64,000 nucleotides of DNA from Orrella dioscoreae. GTDB lineage: Bacteria > Pseudomonadota > Gammaproteobacteria > Burkholderiales > Burkholderiaceae_B. Under the pieces are notes generated by a model. It saw only the letters and a list, made by a program, of their open reading frames with translations. It had not been told where the DNA came from and made no database searches. Positions 9,197 to 18,803 of this stretch are shown here, in pieces; within the stretch, counting starts at the first letter, position 1, and the number at the start of each line of letters is the position of its first letter. A program made the position numbers and the translations under genes. The stretch lies in assembly GCF_900089455.2 (NCBI RefSeq), contig NZ_LT907988.1, positions 1,798,001-1,862,000 on the forward strand. Reading direction: 5' to 3'.

Positions 9197-9338
9197 TTGG
9201 AGAGTCCACGCGGCATGACAGCCGTGCGGGGCGCGCGCCCATCACACCGGGACGCGCGCTTATTCAACAACAGATGCTTGGTCGCCGGCCTCCTATCCAG
9301 ACCGGCTGGCGAGAAGCACCAGGTGGGGACAGCCCAAC

Positions 9339-10706
9339 ATGATCGACGCGCCCAACGCCGCAGCAACGCCTGCGCGCAAGCTCAAGTTCTATCAACTTCT
9401 CTATGTCCAGGTGCTGGTGGCAATCGTCATCGGCGTGCTGCTGGGACACTTCCATCCGGACCTGGGCGCGAGCATGAAGCCGCTGGGTGACGCCTTCATC
9501 AAACTGGTGAAGATGATCATCGCCCCGGTGATCTTCCTGACGGTGGTGACCGGCATCGCCGGCATGAGCGACATGCAGAAGGTGGGCCGCGTGGCGGGCA
9601 AGGCCATGGGCTACTTCCTGGTGTTCTCGACCCTGGCGCTGATCGTGGGCCTGATCGTGGCCAACGTCGTGCAGCCGGGGCACGGCCTGCACATCGACCC
9701 GGCCTCGCTGGACACCAAGGCGGTCTCGACCTATGTCGAGAAGGCGCATGACTCCACGCTGGTCGGCTTCCTGATGAACATCATCCCGACCACGATCTAC
9801 AGCCCCTTCAACTCGGGCGACATCCTCCAGGTGCTGTTCGTGGCCGTGCTGTTCGGCATCGCGCTGGCCCTGGTCGGCGAGCGCGGCAAGCCCGTGCTGG
9901 ACTTCTTCCACGCCATCACCGCCCCGGTGTTCAAGCTGGTGGCGATCCTGATGAAGGCTGCCCCGGTCGGCGCTTTCGGCGCGATGGCCTTCACGATCGG
10001 CAAGTACGGCATCTCGTCGGTCGTGAACCTGGCGATGCTGGTGGGCACGTTCTACCTGACCTCGCTGCTCTTCGTGCTGGTGGTGCTGGGCGCGGTGGCC
10101 CGCTACAACGGCTTCTCGATCCTGAAGCTGATCCGCTACATCCGCGAGGAACTGCTGCTGGTGCTGGGCACGAGCTCGTCGGAAGCCGCGCTGCCCACGC
10201 TGATGCAGAAGCTGGAGCGCGCCGGCTGTGGCAAATCGGTGGTCGGCCTGGTGGTTCCCACGGGGTATTCGTTCAACCTGGACGGCACCAACATCTACAT
10301 GACGATGGCCGCGCTGTTCATTGCCCAGGCTTGCGACATCCCGCTGTCGCTGACCGACCAGGTCCTGCTGCTGCTGGTGGCCATGATAAGTTCGAAGGGC
10401 GCCGCCGGCGTGACCGGCGCGGGCTTCATCACGCTGGCCGCCACGTTGTCGGTGGTGCCCGCCGTGCCCGTGGCCGGCATGGCGTTGATCCTGGGCGTGG
10501 ACCGCTTCATGTCCGAGTGCCGCGCGCTGACCAACCTGACCGGCAATGCCGTGGCCTCGATCGTGGTGGCGCGTTGGGAAAACGAGCTGGACCGCGAGCA
10601 ACTGGACCGTGCGATGGCCGGTGACCTGCCTGCCGTGCCCGCGCCGGAAGCATCGCCTGCTCCGGCGCACGCCGCGCCGGTGTCGCTGGCCCCGCAGCGC
10701 GCCTGA
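9339..10706 (+). CDS. dctA: C4-dicarboxylate transporter DctA (DAACS family)
   Basis: Inner-membrane symporter of 455 aa for succinate, fumarate and malate. The N-terminal helices start [21 protein letters not shown]. The transport core is clear: [10 protein letters not shown] (about 277-286, serine-rich hairpin), [12 protein letters not shown] (about 311-322) and [14 protein letters not shown] (about 349-362), all signatures of dicarboxylate/amino acid:cation symporters. The C-terminus after about residue 420 is Ala/Pro-rich. A GGTGGGGAC ribosome site precedes the ATG. It is driven by the sigma-54 promoter at 9181 and presumably activated by DctBD, the usual dicarboxylate induction circuit. 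Confidence 0.95.
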   Translation: MIDAPNAAATPARKLKFYQLLYVQVLVAIVIGVLLGHFHPDLGASMKPLGDAFIKLVKMIIAPVIFLTVVTGIAGMSDMQKVGRVAGKAMGYFLVFSTLALIVGLIVANVVQPGHGLHIDPASLDTKAVSTYVEKAHDSTLVGFLMNIIPTTIYSPFNSGDILQVLFVAVLFGIALALVGERGKPVLDFFHAITAPVFKLVAILMKAAPVGAFGAMAFTIGKYGISSVVNLAMLVGTFYLTSLLFVLVVLGAVARYNGFSILKLIRYIREELLLVLGTSSSEAALPTLMQKLERAGCGKSVVGLVVPTGYSFNLDGTNIYMTMAALFIAQACDIPLSLTDQVLLLLVAMISSKGAAGVTGAGFITLAATLSVVPAVPVAGMALILGVDRFMSECRALTNLTGNAVASIVVARWENELDREQLDRAMAGDLPAVPAPEASPAPAHAAPVSLAPQRA

Positions 10707-10764
10707 TACGCACTGCTTGCACGATGCACCGTCCATGACAGGGCGGCGCATCGCGTCGCGGGCG

Positions 10765-11523
10765 TCAGATGCCCGCGCCGCCCGCGATGTCGATAACGCC
10801 GCCGGTGATGTATCCCCCGTTGGGCCCGGCCAGGAAGACGGCCATTGCCGACACTTCCTCCAGCCTCGCGATCCGGCGTATCGGGTGCAGGTCCAGCAGC
10901 GCGTCCGGCACGTCGTCGCCGAGCACTTCCTGGGCCATGTCGGTCGGCATCACGCCGGGCTGGATGACGTTGACCGTGATGTCGCGCCTGCCCAGGTCAC
11001 GGGCCGCGCCTTTCGCGTAGCCGGCGATGGCGGCTTTCGTGCCCGCATAATCCGCGGCACCCGGGAAGAGGACGCGACTGCCCAGCAGGGAGCCGATGAA
11101 CAGGATGCGGCCGCCATCCTGCAGCACTGGTGCCGCCGCGCGCGTCGTCGCTATCGCACCCAGCACGTTCACCTGCCATTGATGATCCAGCCTGGCCGTA
11201 TCGAGCGCGGGGTCGTCGACTGTCTGGCCCTGGACCGCGATCGCGGCATTGTTCACCAGGATGTCCAGTTTCCCGAAGTGCTGGATGACCTGGTCGATCA
11301 GGGGCTTGGCGCCGCGCGTATCCGCCTGGTCGCTGCGGATCGCCTGCGCCCGGACGCCCTGTGCGCGTAGCGCCCCGACCACCGCCTCCGCCTTGCCGGC
11401 CGAAGACGCGTAGCTGATCGCGACGTCCGCGCCCTCCGCCGCGAGTGCCTTGGCGAGGGTGGCGCCCAATCCGCGCGAGCCGCCCGTGACGAGCGCGACC
11501 TTGCCGTGCAATGTTCCCTTCAT
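10765..11523 (-). CDS. SDR family oxidoreductase
   Basis: Short-chain dehydrogenase/reductase of 252 aa with cofactor motif TGGSRGLG (13-20), NNAA (91-94) and catalytic Ser145, Tyr159 and Lys163 (YAGTK). The C-terminus GGYITGGVIDIAGGAGI is typical of FabG-like classical SDRs. The start ATG at 11523 has GGAGAAAG just upstream. Specific substrate unknown. It is monocistronic and convergent with dctA. A long A/T-rich perfect palindrome lies about 107 bp upstream (11630-11653) and may be a regulator site. Similar SDRs are often paired with TetR-, MarR- or HxlR-type repressors, but no such gene is adjacent here. Confidence 0.9.
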   Translation of the reverse strand: MKGTLHGKVALVTGGSRGLGATLAKALAAEGADVAISYASSAGKAEAVVGALRAQGVRAQAIRSDQADTRGAKPLIDQVIQHFGKLDILVNNAAIAVQGQTVDDPALDTARLDHQWQVNVLGAIATTRAAAPVLQDGGRILFIGSLLGSRVLFPGAADYAGTKAAIAGYAKGAARDLGRRDITVNVIQPGVMPTDMAQEVLGDDVPDALLDLHPIRRIARLEEVSAMAVFLAGPNGGYITGGVIDIAGGAGI

Positions 11524-11629
11524 GACTTTCTCCGTTGCAGCCGAGCCGGGTGGGCTCGGCGGGATGAATTTAATGTGTGTCGATCACTACAAAATTCATG
11601 CTACGAAGAGGAAGGGGCGGGTGTCAATG

Positions 11630-11653
11630 TTTTTATATCGATTGATATAAAAA
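11630..11653. promoter_or_regulatory. 24-bp A/T-rich perfect inverted repeat upstream of the SDR gene
   Basis: TTTTTATATC (11630-11639), GATT, GATATAAAAA (11644-11653): 10-bp perfect arms with a 4-nt centre, very A/T-rich in a GC-rich genome. It sits in the 209-bp gap between the SDR gene and maf. A dimeric repressor operator is the simplest reading. It has no T-tract or GC stem, so it is not a terminator. Confidence 0.5.
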
Positions 11654-11732
11654 TATGTGGCGCGCAAAGGCCCGGGCCTGGGCCGAAGGCGTGACGCGCC
11701 GCCTGGCGCGCCTGCGCCAGGGCCGGGATGGC

Positions 11733-12383
11733 TCAGGGCCGCTGGATGCCCACGCGCGCCAGCAGCGCCGCCGTCTCGCACAGCGGCAGGCCCATGACGC
11801 CGGTGTAGCTGCCGTCCAGCCGCGCCACGAAGGCGCCGGCCAGGCCCTGTATGCCATAGGCGCCGGCCTTGCCATAGGGCTCGGCGGTGGCGCAGTAGCG
11901 CTGGATTTCCGCGGGCAGCAGGTCGCGCATCCACACCTGCGAGGCGCACAGGATCTCGAAGAGCGCGCCGTCGTGCGCCACGACCACCGCGGTGCGCACG
12001 TCGTGGCAGGTGTTCGAGAGCTTGCGCAGGATGCGGGCCGCGTCGGCGGCATCCGTGGGTTTGCCGAAGATCTCGTCGTCCAGGCTCACGCAGGTGTCGG
12101 CGGCCAGCAGCGGCAGCGCGGGCAGGCCTTGCTCGCGCCGCCAGCGCAGGGCACGCATGGCCTTCTCGCGCGCGGTGCGGCAGACGTAGGCATGCGGCGA
12201 TTCACCGGGCAGGCGCGGCTCGTCTTCGCCAGGAGGCGCGGGCACGGCCAGCGCCTCGTGCGGGACGCCCAGCTGCAACAGCAACTCGCGGCGGCGCGGG
12301 CTGGCCGAGGCCAGGTGGACGATGGCGGGAGCGGAGGCGTGCGCCGGGGGCGGGGCCGAGGGGTGCGGCGAGGCAGGGCGCAT
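11733..12383 (-). CDS. maf: Maf-like nucleoside triphosphate pyrophosphatase
   Basis: House-cleaning nucleotide pyrophosphatase of the Maf/YhdE/YceF family, 216 aa. After a Pro/Ala-rich N-terminal tail of about 20 residues comes the diagnostic LASASPRRRELL (24-35), then AADTCVSLDDEIFGKP with the catalytic Asp, and YGIQGLAGAF near the C-terminus. The N-terminal tail is not typical; an in-frame GTG or other start further in is possible. It is the last gene of the block yebC-purD-hemF-nadD-rsfS-rlmH-maf, 7 nt after rlmH. Confidence 0.9.
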   Translation of the reverse strand: MRPASPHPSAPPPAHASAPAIVHLASASPRRRELLLQLGVPHEALAVPAPPGEDEPRLPGESPHAYVCRTAREKAMRALRWRREQGLPALPLLAADTCVSLDDEIFGKPTDAADAARILRKLSNTCHDVRTAVVVAHDGALFEILCASQVWMRDLLPAEIQRYCATAEPYGKAGAYGIQGLAGAFVARLDGSYTGVMGLPLCETAALLARVGIQRP

Positions 12384-12390
12384 GGCGGAA

Positions 12391-12861
12391 TCAGGCTCGG
12401 TGATAGGGATGATTGGTCAGGATCGCCCAGGCACGATAGAGCTGCTCTGCCAGCAGCACGCGCACCATGGGATGCGGCAAGGTCAGGGAGGACAGGCGCA
12501 GGCTTTCCGCGCTGGCGGCCTTCAGGTCGGGATCGAGGCCGTCGGGGCCGCCCACCAGCAGGGCGACATCGCGTCCGCCTTCGCGCCAGCCCGACAGGCG
12601 TTGCGAGAGCTGCATGGTGGTCTGGTCGCGGCCGCGTTCGTCCAGCGTCACGCGCAGCACGCCGTCGGGCAAGGCCGACTCGATGCGGCGCGCCTCGGCG
12701 GCCATCATCTGGGCGGGCGTCTTGCCCAGGGTACGGGGTTCAGGCTTGATTTCGCGCAGTTCCAGCGCGCAGTCGGGCGGCAGCCGCTTGGCATAGTCGT
12801 TCCAGGCTTGCTCGACCCAGCCCGGCATCTTGTTGCCCACGGCCGCCACGATGAGCTTCAC
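12391..12861 (-). CDS. rlmH: 23S rRNA (pseudouridine1915-N3)-methyltransferase RlmH
   Basis: SPOUT-class methyltransferase of 156 aa that methylates pseudouridine 1915 of 23S rRNA in the 70S ribosome. Signatures are the start [13 protein letters not shown], the knot motif [10 protein letters not shown] and the C-terminal [16 protein letters not shown] plus NHPYHR tail. Length equals the family norm. It starts 2 nt after rsfS stops, the widely conserved rsfS-rlmH pairing. Confidence 0.95.
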   Translation of the reverse strand: MKLIVAAVGNKMPGWVEQAWNDYAKRLPPDCALELREIKPEPRTLGKTPAQMMAAEARRIESALPDGVLRVTLDERGRDQTTMQLSQRLSGWREGGRDVALLVGGPDGLDPDLKAASAESLRLSSLTLPHPMVRVLLAEQLYRAWAILTNHPYHRA

Positions 12862-12863
12862 CG

Positions 12864-13250
12864 TCAGGACCCGTCGTCCTGGCTGGCGCCGCCGCGGTTG
12901 CCGTCAGGCAGCAGCTTCATGCGCACGAGCTTGCCGCCCCAGATCTCTTCCAGGTTGTAGTACTGGCGGATGGCGGGCTGCATCAGGTGGACGACGATGT
13001 CGCCCAGGTCGACCACGACCCATTCGCCGGTGTCTTCGCCTTCGATGGCGATGACGCGCTCACCGTTCTCGCGCCATTTGTCGGCGACGCTGTTGGCGAG
13101 CGCGCGCGTCTGGCGGTTGGAGGTGCCGCTGGCGATGATCACGCGGTCGAACAGGCTCGTCAGGTGCGTGGTGTTGAACACCTTGATGTCCTGGGCCTTC
13201 ACGTCTTCAAGCGCGTCGACGACGACGCGCTGCATTTTCTGGATGTCCAT
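12864..13250 (-). CDS. rsfS: Ribosomal silencing factor RsfS
   Basis: Binds ribosomal protein L14 and blocks subunit joining when nutrients are short. The 128-aa protein from ATG 13250 starts [22 protein letters not shown] and contains [13 protein letters not shown] and the conserved [16 protein letters not shown], all RsfS hallmarks. The frame runs back to 13298, but that would overlap nadD and adds a non-conserved Pro-rich stretch. It lies between nadD and rlmH as in most bacteria. Confidence 0.94.
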   Translation of the reverse strand: MDIQKMQRVVVDALEDVKAQDIKVFNTTHLTSLFDRVIIASGTSNRQTRALANSVADKWRENGERVIAIEGEDTGEWVVVDLGDIVVHLMQPAIRQYYNLEEIWGGKLVRMKLLPDGNRGGASQDDGS

Positions 13251-13294
13251 AGGCGGGAATATAACGCGTGCCGGCGGTGGGGCCGGCTTGCGGG

Positions 13295-13951
13295 TCAAGT
13301 GCGGGTAAAGGGAGCGGCGGCGGACTGGTACAGGCCGTGCCGTGCAATGTAATCGGCCACCGCGGCGGGCAGGCGGCCCGCGGTGGAAACGCCCTGGGCC
13401 AGCCGCTGGCGGATGTCCGAGGCGGAGACGTCCATGGGCGTGAAGGGCAGGGCAAGCAGGCTGCGTTGCAGGCCGCGCAGGCGCTCGGTGAGGGCCTGGG
13501 GGGCGGCCAGCGGCGTGCCGGGGCGCGAGGCCACGGCGAGCGTGACGCGCTCGACGATCTCCTCCCAGCCGTTCCAGGTGCAGAAGTTCGCCAGCTGGTC
13601 GGCGCCCAGCAGCCAGATGTAGTCGGGGCCGGCGGGCAGCGCGCGCAGGGTTTCCAGCGTATAGGTGGCGCCCTGGCGTTGCAGTTCCATCGGATTGATG
13701 GCCAGGCTGGGCAGGCCGGCGATGGCCAGTTCGAGCATGGCGAGGCGGTCGGCCGGGCTGGCCTGCAGCGGCGCGCGCTGCCAGGGTTCGCCCGCCGGGA
13801 TGAAGTCGACGCGGTCCAGCGCGAGTTCGCGCAGGGCGGCTTGCGCCAGCGCGACGTGCGCGACGTGGATGGGGTCGAAGCTGCCGCCCAGCAAGCCCAC
13901 GCGGGCCTTGGCGCGCCGCGTGGACGAGGGCTGCGCGGCGGTCACAGCCAT
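13295..13951 (-). CDS. nadD: Nicotinate-nucleotide adenylyltransferase
   Basis: Converts nicotinate mononucleotide and ATP to nicotinate adenine dinucleotide in NAD synthesis. The 218-aa protein carries the nucleotidyltransferase motif [11 protein letters not shown] (22-32) with its HxxH-type pair, the [11 protein letters not shown] segment, and SASDIRQRL, a variant of the usual ISSTxIR motif. The first about 17 residues form a non-conserved tail. It overlaps the end of hemF by 10 nt, so the genes are probably coupled. Confidence 0.94.
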   Translation of the reverse strand: MAVTAAQPSSTRRAKARVGLLGGSFDPIHVAHVALAQAALRELALDRVDFIPAGEPWQRAPLQASPADRLAMLELAIAGLPSLAINPMELQRQGATYTLETLRALPAGPDYIWLLGADQLANFCTWNGWEEIVERVTLAVASRPGTPLAAPQALTERLRGLQRSLLALPFTPMDVSASDIRQRLAQGVSTAGRLPAAVADYIARHGLYQSAAAPFTRT

Positions 13952-14853
13952 TCGCGCGGGCTCAGGTAATCGTAGAGGCGCGCCTCGGGCGTGCCGTCCT
14001 CGGGGCGCCAGTCATAGCGCCACGCGGCCATGGGCGGCATGGACAGCAGGATGGATTCGGTGCGGCCGCCCGATTGCAGGCCGAACAGCGTGCCCCGATC
14101 GAACACCAGGTTGAATTCCACGTAGCGCCCGCGCCGGTAGGCCTGGAAGTCGCGCTCGCGCTCGCCGTAGGGCAGCGCCAGGCGTTTCTGGACGATGGGC
14201 GCGTAGGCCGGCAGGAAGGCGTCGCCCACCGCGCGGGTCAGCGCGAAGCTGGCCTCGAAGCCGGGGGCGTTCAGGTCGTCGAAGAACACGCCGCCCACGC
14301 CGCGGGTCTCGTTGCGGTGCTTCAGGAAGAAGTATTCGTCGCACCACTTCTTGTAGGCGGGGTAGTACTGCTCGCCGTGCGGCGCCAGTGCGTCGCGGTA
14401 GGCGCGGTGGAAGTGGGCCGCGTCTTCCTCGTAGGGATAGATGGGCGTCAGGTCGCCGCCGCCGCCGAACCAGAACACGTCCTGCTCGTGCGAGCCAGGC
14501 TGCGCCAGCGCGGCGAAGCAGCGCACGTTCATGTGCGTGATGGGCACGTAGGGATTGCGGGGGTGCAGCACCAGCGAGACGCCGGTGGCTTCCCAGGCGC
14601 GCCCGGCCAGTTCGGGGCGGTGGGCGCTGGCCGAGGGCGGCAGCGTCTTGCCCTGGACATGGCTGAAGAGCACGCCTGCGCGCTCGAACACCCGGCCGCC
14701 TTCCAGCAGCCGCGACAGCCCGCCGCCGCCCTCGACGCGCTGCCACGCATCGCTGCGGAAGGGACCTTCTTCGATGGCTTCCAGTTCGGCGACGATGCGC
14801 GCCTGGAGATCAAGGAGGTAATCGCGGACGTTGGACAGCGGCAGGGTAGTCAT
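13942..14853 (-). CDS. hemF: Oxygen-dependent coproporphyrinogen III oxidase
   Basis: Aerobic haem-pathway enzyme that oxidatively decarboxylates coproporphyrinogen III to protoporphyrinogen IX. The 303-aa protein shows [42 protein letters not shown] and [18 protein letters not shown], the conserved blocks of HemF in order. Length matches E. coli HemF closely. It sits 22 nt after purD in the housekeeping block. Confidence 0.96.
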   Translation of the reverse strand: MTTLPLSNVRDYLLDLQARIVAELEAIEEGPFRSDAWQRVEGGGGLSRLLEGGRVFERAGVLFSHVQGKTLPPSASAHRPELAGRAWEATGVSLVLHPRNPYVPITHMNVRCFAALAQPGSHEQDVFWFGGGGDLTPIYPYEEDAAHFHRAYRDALAPHGEQYYPAYKKWCDEYFFLKHRNETRGVGGVFFDDLNAPGFEASFALTRAVGDAFLPAYAPIVQKRLALPYGERERDFQAYRRGRYVEFNLVFDRGTLFGLQSGGRTESILLSMPPMAAWRYDWRPEDGTPEARLYDYLSPREWL

Positions 14854-14875
14854 GCGGGCAGGCGGGCTCCGTGGC

Positions 14876-16171
14876 TCAGCGGGCGTTGGGCGTGCGCTTC
14901 AGGGCGCGCCAGCCGATATCGCTGCGGTATTGGCGGCCATCGAAGCGCACGCGCTCGATGGTTTCGTAGGCGATTTCACGCGCGATGCGCACCGAGTCGC
15001 CCAGGGCCGTGACGCACAGCACGCGGCCGCCGGCCGTCTTGATGGCGTCGCCGTCCTGGACCGTGCCGGCGTGGAAGACCATGCAGTCGTCGTTGTCGGC
15101 GGGCAGGTCTTCGATGACATCGCCCTTGCGCGGGGTTTGCGGATAGTTGGCCGCGGCCAGCACCACGCCCAGCGCGGTGCGGCGGTCCCAGGTGATCTCG
15201 GCCTGGTCCAGCGTGCCTTCGACGGCGTGCTCGAATACGTCGAGCAGATCGCTCTTCACGCGCATCATGATGGGCTGGGTTTCCGGGTCGCCCATGCGGC
15301 AGTTGAACTCCAGCACCTTGATGGGGCGCGCGGGGTCTTCACCCGGGGCGATCATCAGGCCGGCATACAGGAAGCCGGTATAGGGGATGCCGTCGCGCGC
15401 CATGCCCTGCACGGTGGGGTGGATCACCTCGCGCATGATGCGGTGGTGCATTTCGGGCGTGACCACGGGCGCGGGCGAATAGGCGCCCATGCCGCCGGTG
15501 TTGGGGCCCTGGTCGCCGTCCTGCAGGCGCTTGTGGTCCTGGCTGGTGGCCAGCGCCAGCACGTTGCGGCCGTCGACCAGCACGATGAAGCTGGCTTCCT
15601 CGCCTTCCAGGCACTCCTCGATGACCACGCGCGCGCCGGCTGCGCCCAGCGAGCCGTCGCCCAGCATGGCGTCGACCGCCTGGTGGGCTTCTTCCAGCGA
15701 GGTGGCCACGACCACGCCCTTGCCGGCGGCCAGGCCGTCGGCCTTGATGACGATCGGCGCGCCTTGCGCGTCGATGTAGGCGTGGGCGGCGGCGGGATCG
15801 GTGAAGGTCTGGTAGGCCGCCGTCGGAATGTTGTGGCGGATCAGGAAGGACTTGGCGTAGTCCTTCGAGCTTTCCAGCTGGGCGGCGGCGCGCGTCGGGC
15901 CGAAGATCTTGAGCTTGCGCGCGCGGAACACGTCGACCACGCCCGCGGCCAGCGGGGCCTCGGGGCCCACCACGGTCAGCGCGATGCCTTCGCGTTCGGC
16001 GAAATCGGCCAGGGCCTCGGGGTCGGTGATGTCGACGTTCTCGAGGTTGGGGTCGCGGGCCGTGCCGCCGTTGCCCGGGGCGACGAAGACCTTGTGCACG
16101 CGGGCCGAGCGCGACAGGCGCCAGGCGAGGGCATGTTCGCGGCCGCCCGATCCGATAACCAGCAATTTCAT
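14876..16171 (-). CDS. purD: Phosphoribosylamine-glycine ligase
   Basis: Second step of de novo purine synthesis: joins 5-phosphoribosylamine and glycine with ATP. The 431-aa ATP-grasp enzyme begins [19 protein letters not shown] and contains [17 protein letters not shown] (ATP-binding), [13 protein letters not shown] and [11 protein letters not shown], all PurD landmarks. It lies 93 nt downstream of the yebC-like gene and upstream of hemF on the same strand. Confidence 0.96.
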   Translation of the reverse strand: MKLLVIGSGGREHALAWRLSRSARVHKVFVAPGNGGTARDPNLENVDITDPEALADFAEREGIALTVVGPEAPLAAGVVDVFRARKLKIFGPTRAAAQLESSKDYAKSFLIRHNIPTAAYQTFTDPAAAHAYIDAQGAPIVIKADGLAAGKGVVVATSLEEAHQAVDAMLGDGSLGAAGARVVIEECLEGEEASFIVLVDGRNVLALATSQDHKRLQDGDQGPNTGGMGAYSPAPVVTPEMHHRIMREVIHPTVQGMARDGIPYTGFLYAGLMIAPGEDPARPIKVLEFNCRMGDPETQPIMMRVKSDLLDVFEHAVEGTLDQAEITWDRRTALGVVLAAANYPQTPRKGDVIEDLPADNDDCMVFHAGTVQDGDAIKTAGGRVLCVTALGDSVRIAREIAYETIERVRFDGRQYRSDIGWRALKRTPNAR

Positions 16172-16264
16172 GATGTGTGTTCAGTGCAGGGGGCGTCCCG
16201 GAGGACGCGGGGCGCGTCGATTGCGGCAGGCCGCAAGCGACGCAAGAAAATCATGCGGTCAAGC

Positions 16265-16996
16265 TCAGGCCGTCTCGTCCAGCACGGCCGTGGTGTAGAC
16301 CTCCTGGACGTCGTCCAGGGATTCCAGCACGTCCAGCAGCTTCTGCATGCGTTCGGCGTCTTCGCCGGCCAGCTCGGTCTCGTTCAGGGCCTTCATGACC
16401 ACGCCGTCGACCTCGGGCTTCAGGCCCGCGGCCTCGAAGGCCGCGCGCACGGCCGGGTAGGCCGGCGGCTCGCAGGTCACTTCGATGACGCCTTCCTCGT
16501 CGGTCACGATGTCGTCGGCGCCGGCCTCCAGGGCCAGTTCCATGACCTGTTCTTCCGAGGTGCCGGGGGCGAAGATGAATTGCCCGCAATGCTTGAACTG
16601 GAACGCCACCGAGCCTTCGGTGCCGAGGTTGCCGCCGTTCTTCGCGAAGGCGTGGCGCACTTCGGCCACCGTGCGGGTGCGGTTGTCGGTCATGCAGTCG
16701 ACCAGCACCGCCGCGCCGCCCAGGCCATAGCCTTCGTAGCGCACTTCCTCGTAGTTGTCGCCGTCGGCGCCACCCGCGCCGCGGGTGATCGCGCGCTGGA
16801 TGTTGTCCTTGGGCATGTTGACCGCGGTGGCCTTGTCCCATGCCAGGCGCAGGCGCGGGTTGCTGTCGGGGTCCGCGCCGCCGGCGCGCGCCGCGACGGT
16901 GATTTCACGGATGATCTTGGTCCACAGCTTGCCGCGCTTGGCGTCCTGGCGCCCCTTGCGGTGCTGGATATTGGCCCATTTCGAGTGTCCGGCCAT
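16265..16996 (-). CDS. YebC/PmpR family protein (TACO1-like)
   Basis: Widely conserved 243-aa protein of the YebC family, described both as DNA-binding regulators (PmpR) and as translation factors that relieve ribosome pausing. The start [24 protein letters not shown] is the family signature, and [11 protein letters not shown], a [17 protein letters not shown] segment and [15 protein letters not shown] follow in order. It heads the block leading through purD to maf. Its exact role here cannot be read from sequence. Confidence 0.93.
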   Translation of the reverse strand: MAGHSKWANIQHRKGRQDAKRGKLWTKIIREITVAARAGGADPDSNPRLRLAWDKATAVNMPKDNIQRAITRGAGGADGDNYEEVRYEGYGLGGAAVLVDCMTDNRTRTVAEVRHAFAKNGGNLGTEGSVAFQFKHCGQFIFAPGTSEEQVMELALEAGADDIVTDEEGVIEVTCEPPAYPAVRAAFEAAGLKPEVDGVVMKALNETELAGEDAERMQKLLDVLESLDDVQEVYTTAVLDETA

Positions 16997-17231
16997 GATG
17001 GTCCTGGGTGATCCTGGAAGTGCCGCGGGCTGGGCCCGTCGGACAGGTTGGTTGCGGTTGTCTGAGACTGCTTCTTGGCGCCGGGACGGCCATGCGACCC
17101 TGGCGATGCAGGGCCCGGGCAGCCGGGCGAACCATGTATTTTAGCGCGTCGCCCACACCCCGCTCCGAGCCGCTACACTCGGCGGTGATGGCGCCCTCCA
17201 GGCGCCCATGCCAGATACCAGGGGCACGACT

Positions 17232-18800
17232 ATGACCGATCCCATTGCCATCGCCCAGGGCGAGCACGGCGCGCTTGCGCTGCTGCCCGCCATGGCCAAC
17301 CGCCACGGCTGCATCACCGGCGCCACCGGCACCGGCAAGACCGTGACGCTGCAGGTGCTGGCCGAGCAGTTCTCGCGGCGGGGCACGCCGGTGTTCCTGG
17401 CCGATATCAAGGGCGACCTGACCGGCATTTCGCAGGCGGGCGCCTCGTCCCCCAAGATGCAGGAGCGCCTGGCCGCCCACGGCATCCCCGAGCCCGCCTG
17501 GGGGGCGAGCCCCACGGTGCTGTGGGACGTCTTCGGCCAGCAGGGCCATCCGGTGCGCGCCACCGTGTCCGACATGGGGCCGCTGCTGCTGGCGCGCATG
17601 CTGGAGCTGAACGACACCCAGGAAGGCGTGCTGAACATCGTCTTCAAGGTGGCCGACGACGAAGGGCAACTGCTGCTCGACCTGAAGGACCTGCGCGCGA
17701 TGCTGCAGGACGTCGCCGAGCGCGCGGCCACCCTGAAGCTGCGCTACGGCAATGTGTCCTCGGCCAGCGTGGGGGCGATCCAGCGCAGCCTGCTGCGGCT
17801 GGAGTCGCAGGGCGCCGAGCAGTTCTTCGGCGAACCCATGCTGGACATCGCCGACCTCATGCGCAACGACGCTACGGGCCGCGGCATCGTCAACATCCTG
17901 GCCGCCGACAAGCTGATGCAGTCGCCCCGGCTCTACGGCATCTTCCTGTTGTGGCTGCTGGCCGACCTGTACGAGACCCTGCCGGAGGCCGGCGACCTGG
18001 ACCGCCCCAAGCTGGTCTTCTTCTTCGACGAGGCGCACCTGCTCTTCAACGACGCGCCGCCCGCGCTGCTGGACAAGATCGAGCAGGTGGTGCGGCTGGT
18101 GCGCTCCAAGGGCGTGGGGGTGTATTTCGTCACGCAGAACCCCTTGGACATCCCCGATGCGGTGCTGGGCCAGCTGGGCAACCGGGTGCAGCACGCGCTG
18201 CGCGCGTTCACGCCGCGCGACCAGAAGGCCGTGCGCACGGCCGCGCAGACCATGCGGCCGAATCCGGGCCTGGACATCGAGGCGGCCATCACCGAGCTGG
18301 GCGTGGGCGAGGCGCTGGTGTCGGTGCTGGATGCCAAGGGCCGTCCCACGCCGACCGAACGCGCCTGGATCATGCCACCCGGCAGCCGCATCGGTCCGGC
18401 CTCGGATGCCGAGCGCCAGGCGCTGCGCAGCCAGTCCGGCCTGGGGGGCAAGTATGAACAGGTGATCGACCGCGAGTCGGCCTACGAGGTGCTGATGGCG
18501 CGGGTGAATGGCGCGGCGCCCGCGGGCAAGGGCCAGGCGGCGCCCACGCCGGCACCTGCCGCGGAACCGGCAGCCGAGGCGCCCGCCACGCGCCGCGCGC
18601 CGGCGGGCGTGCCCAAGCAGGAACCCGCCGAGCGCGGGCTCATGGACGAGGTGAGCGACGTGCTGTTCGGCTCCACCGGTCCGCGTGGCGGCCGCCGCGA
18701 CGGCGTCGTGCAGACCGTGGCCAAGAGCACCGCCAGGCAGGTGGCGCGCGAACTGGCGCGCGGCCTGCTGGGGTCTTTGCTGGGCCGCCGCCGCCGTTGA
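17232..18800 (+). CDS. HerA-like ATPase (DUF853, helicase HerA-like C-terminal)
   Basis: Putative ATPase of the HerA/FtsK superfamily, 522 aa from ATG 17232. Walker A is GATGTGKT (30-37) and Walker [13 protein letters not shown] (about 258-269); between them are [15 protein letters not shown] and [11 protein letters not shown] blocks. [20 protein letters not shown] is the usual sensor region. The Ala/Pro/Glu-rich segment at about 430-470 is a linker, and the C-terminus is basic ([11 protein letters not shown]). An upstream ATG at 17208 would add 8 residues. It stands alone, divergent from yebC and convergent with the efflux operon. The biological role of this family is poorly defined. Confidence 0.85.
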   Translation: MTDPIAIAQGEHGALALLPAMANRHGCITGATGTGKTVTLQVLAEQFSRRGTPVFLADIKGDLTGISQAGASSPKMQERLAAHGIPEPAWGASPTVLWDVFGQQGHPVRATVSDMGPLLLARMLELNDTQEGVLNIVFKVADDEGQLLLDLKDLRAMLQDVAERAATLKLRYGNVSSASVGAIQRSLLRLESQGAEQFFGEPMLDIADLMRNDATGRGIVNILAADKLMQSPRLYGIFLLWLLADLYETLPEAGDLDRPKLVFFFDEAHLLFNDAPPALLDKIEQVVRLVRSKGVGVYFVTQNPLDIPDAVLGQLGNRVQHALRAFTPRDQKAVRTAAQTMRPNPGLDIEAAITELGVGEALVSVLDAKGRPTPTERAWIMPPGSRIGPASDAERQALRSQSGLGGKYEQVIDRESAYEVLMARVNGAAPAGKGQAAPTPAPAAEPAAEAPATRRAPAGVPKQEPAERGLMDEVSDVLFGSTGPRGGRRDGVVQTVAKSTARQVARELARGLLGSLLGRRRR

Positions 18801-18803
18801 AAC

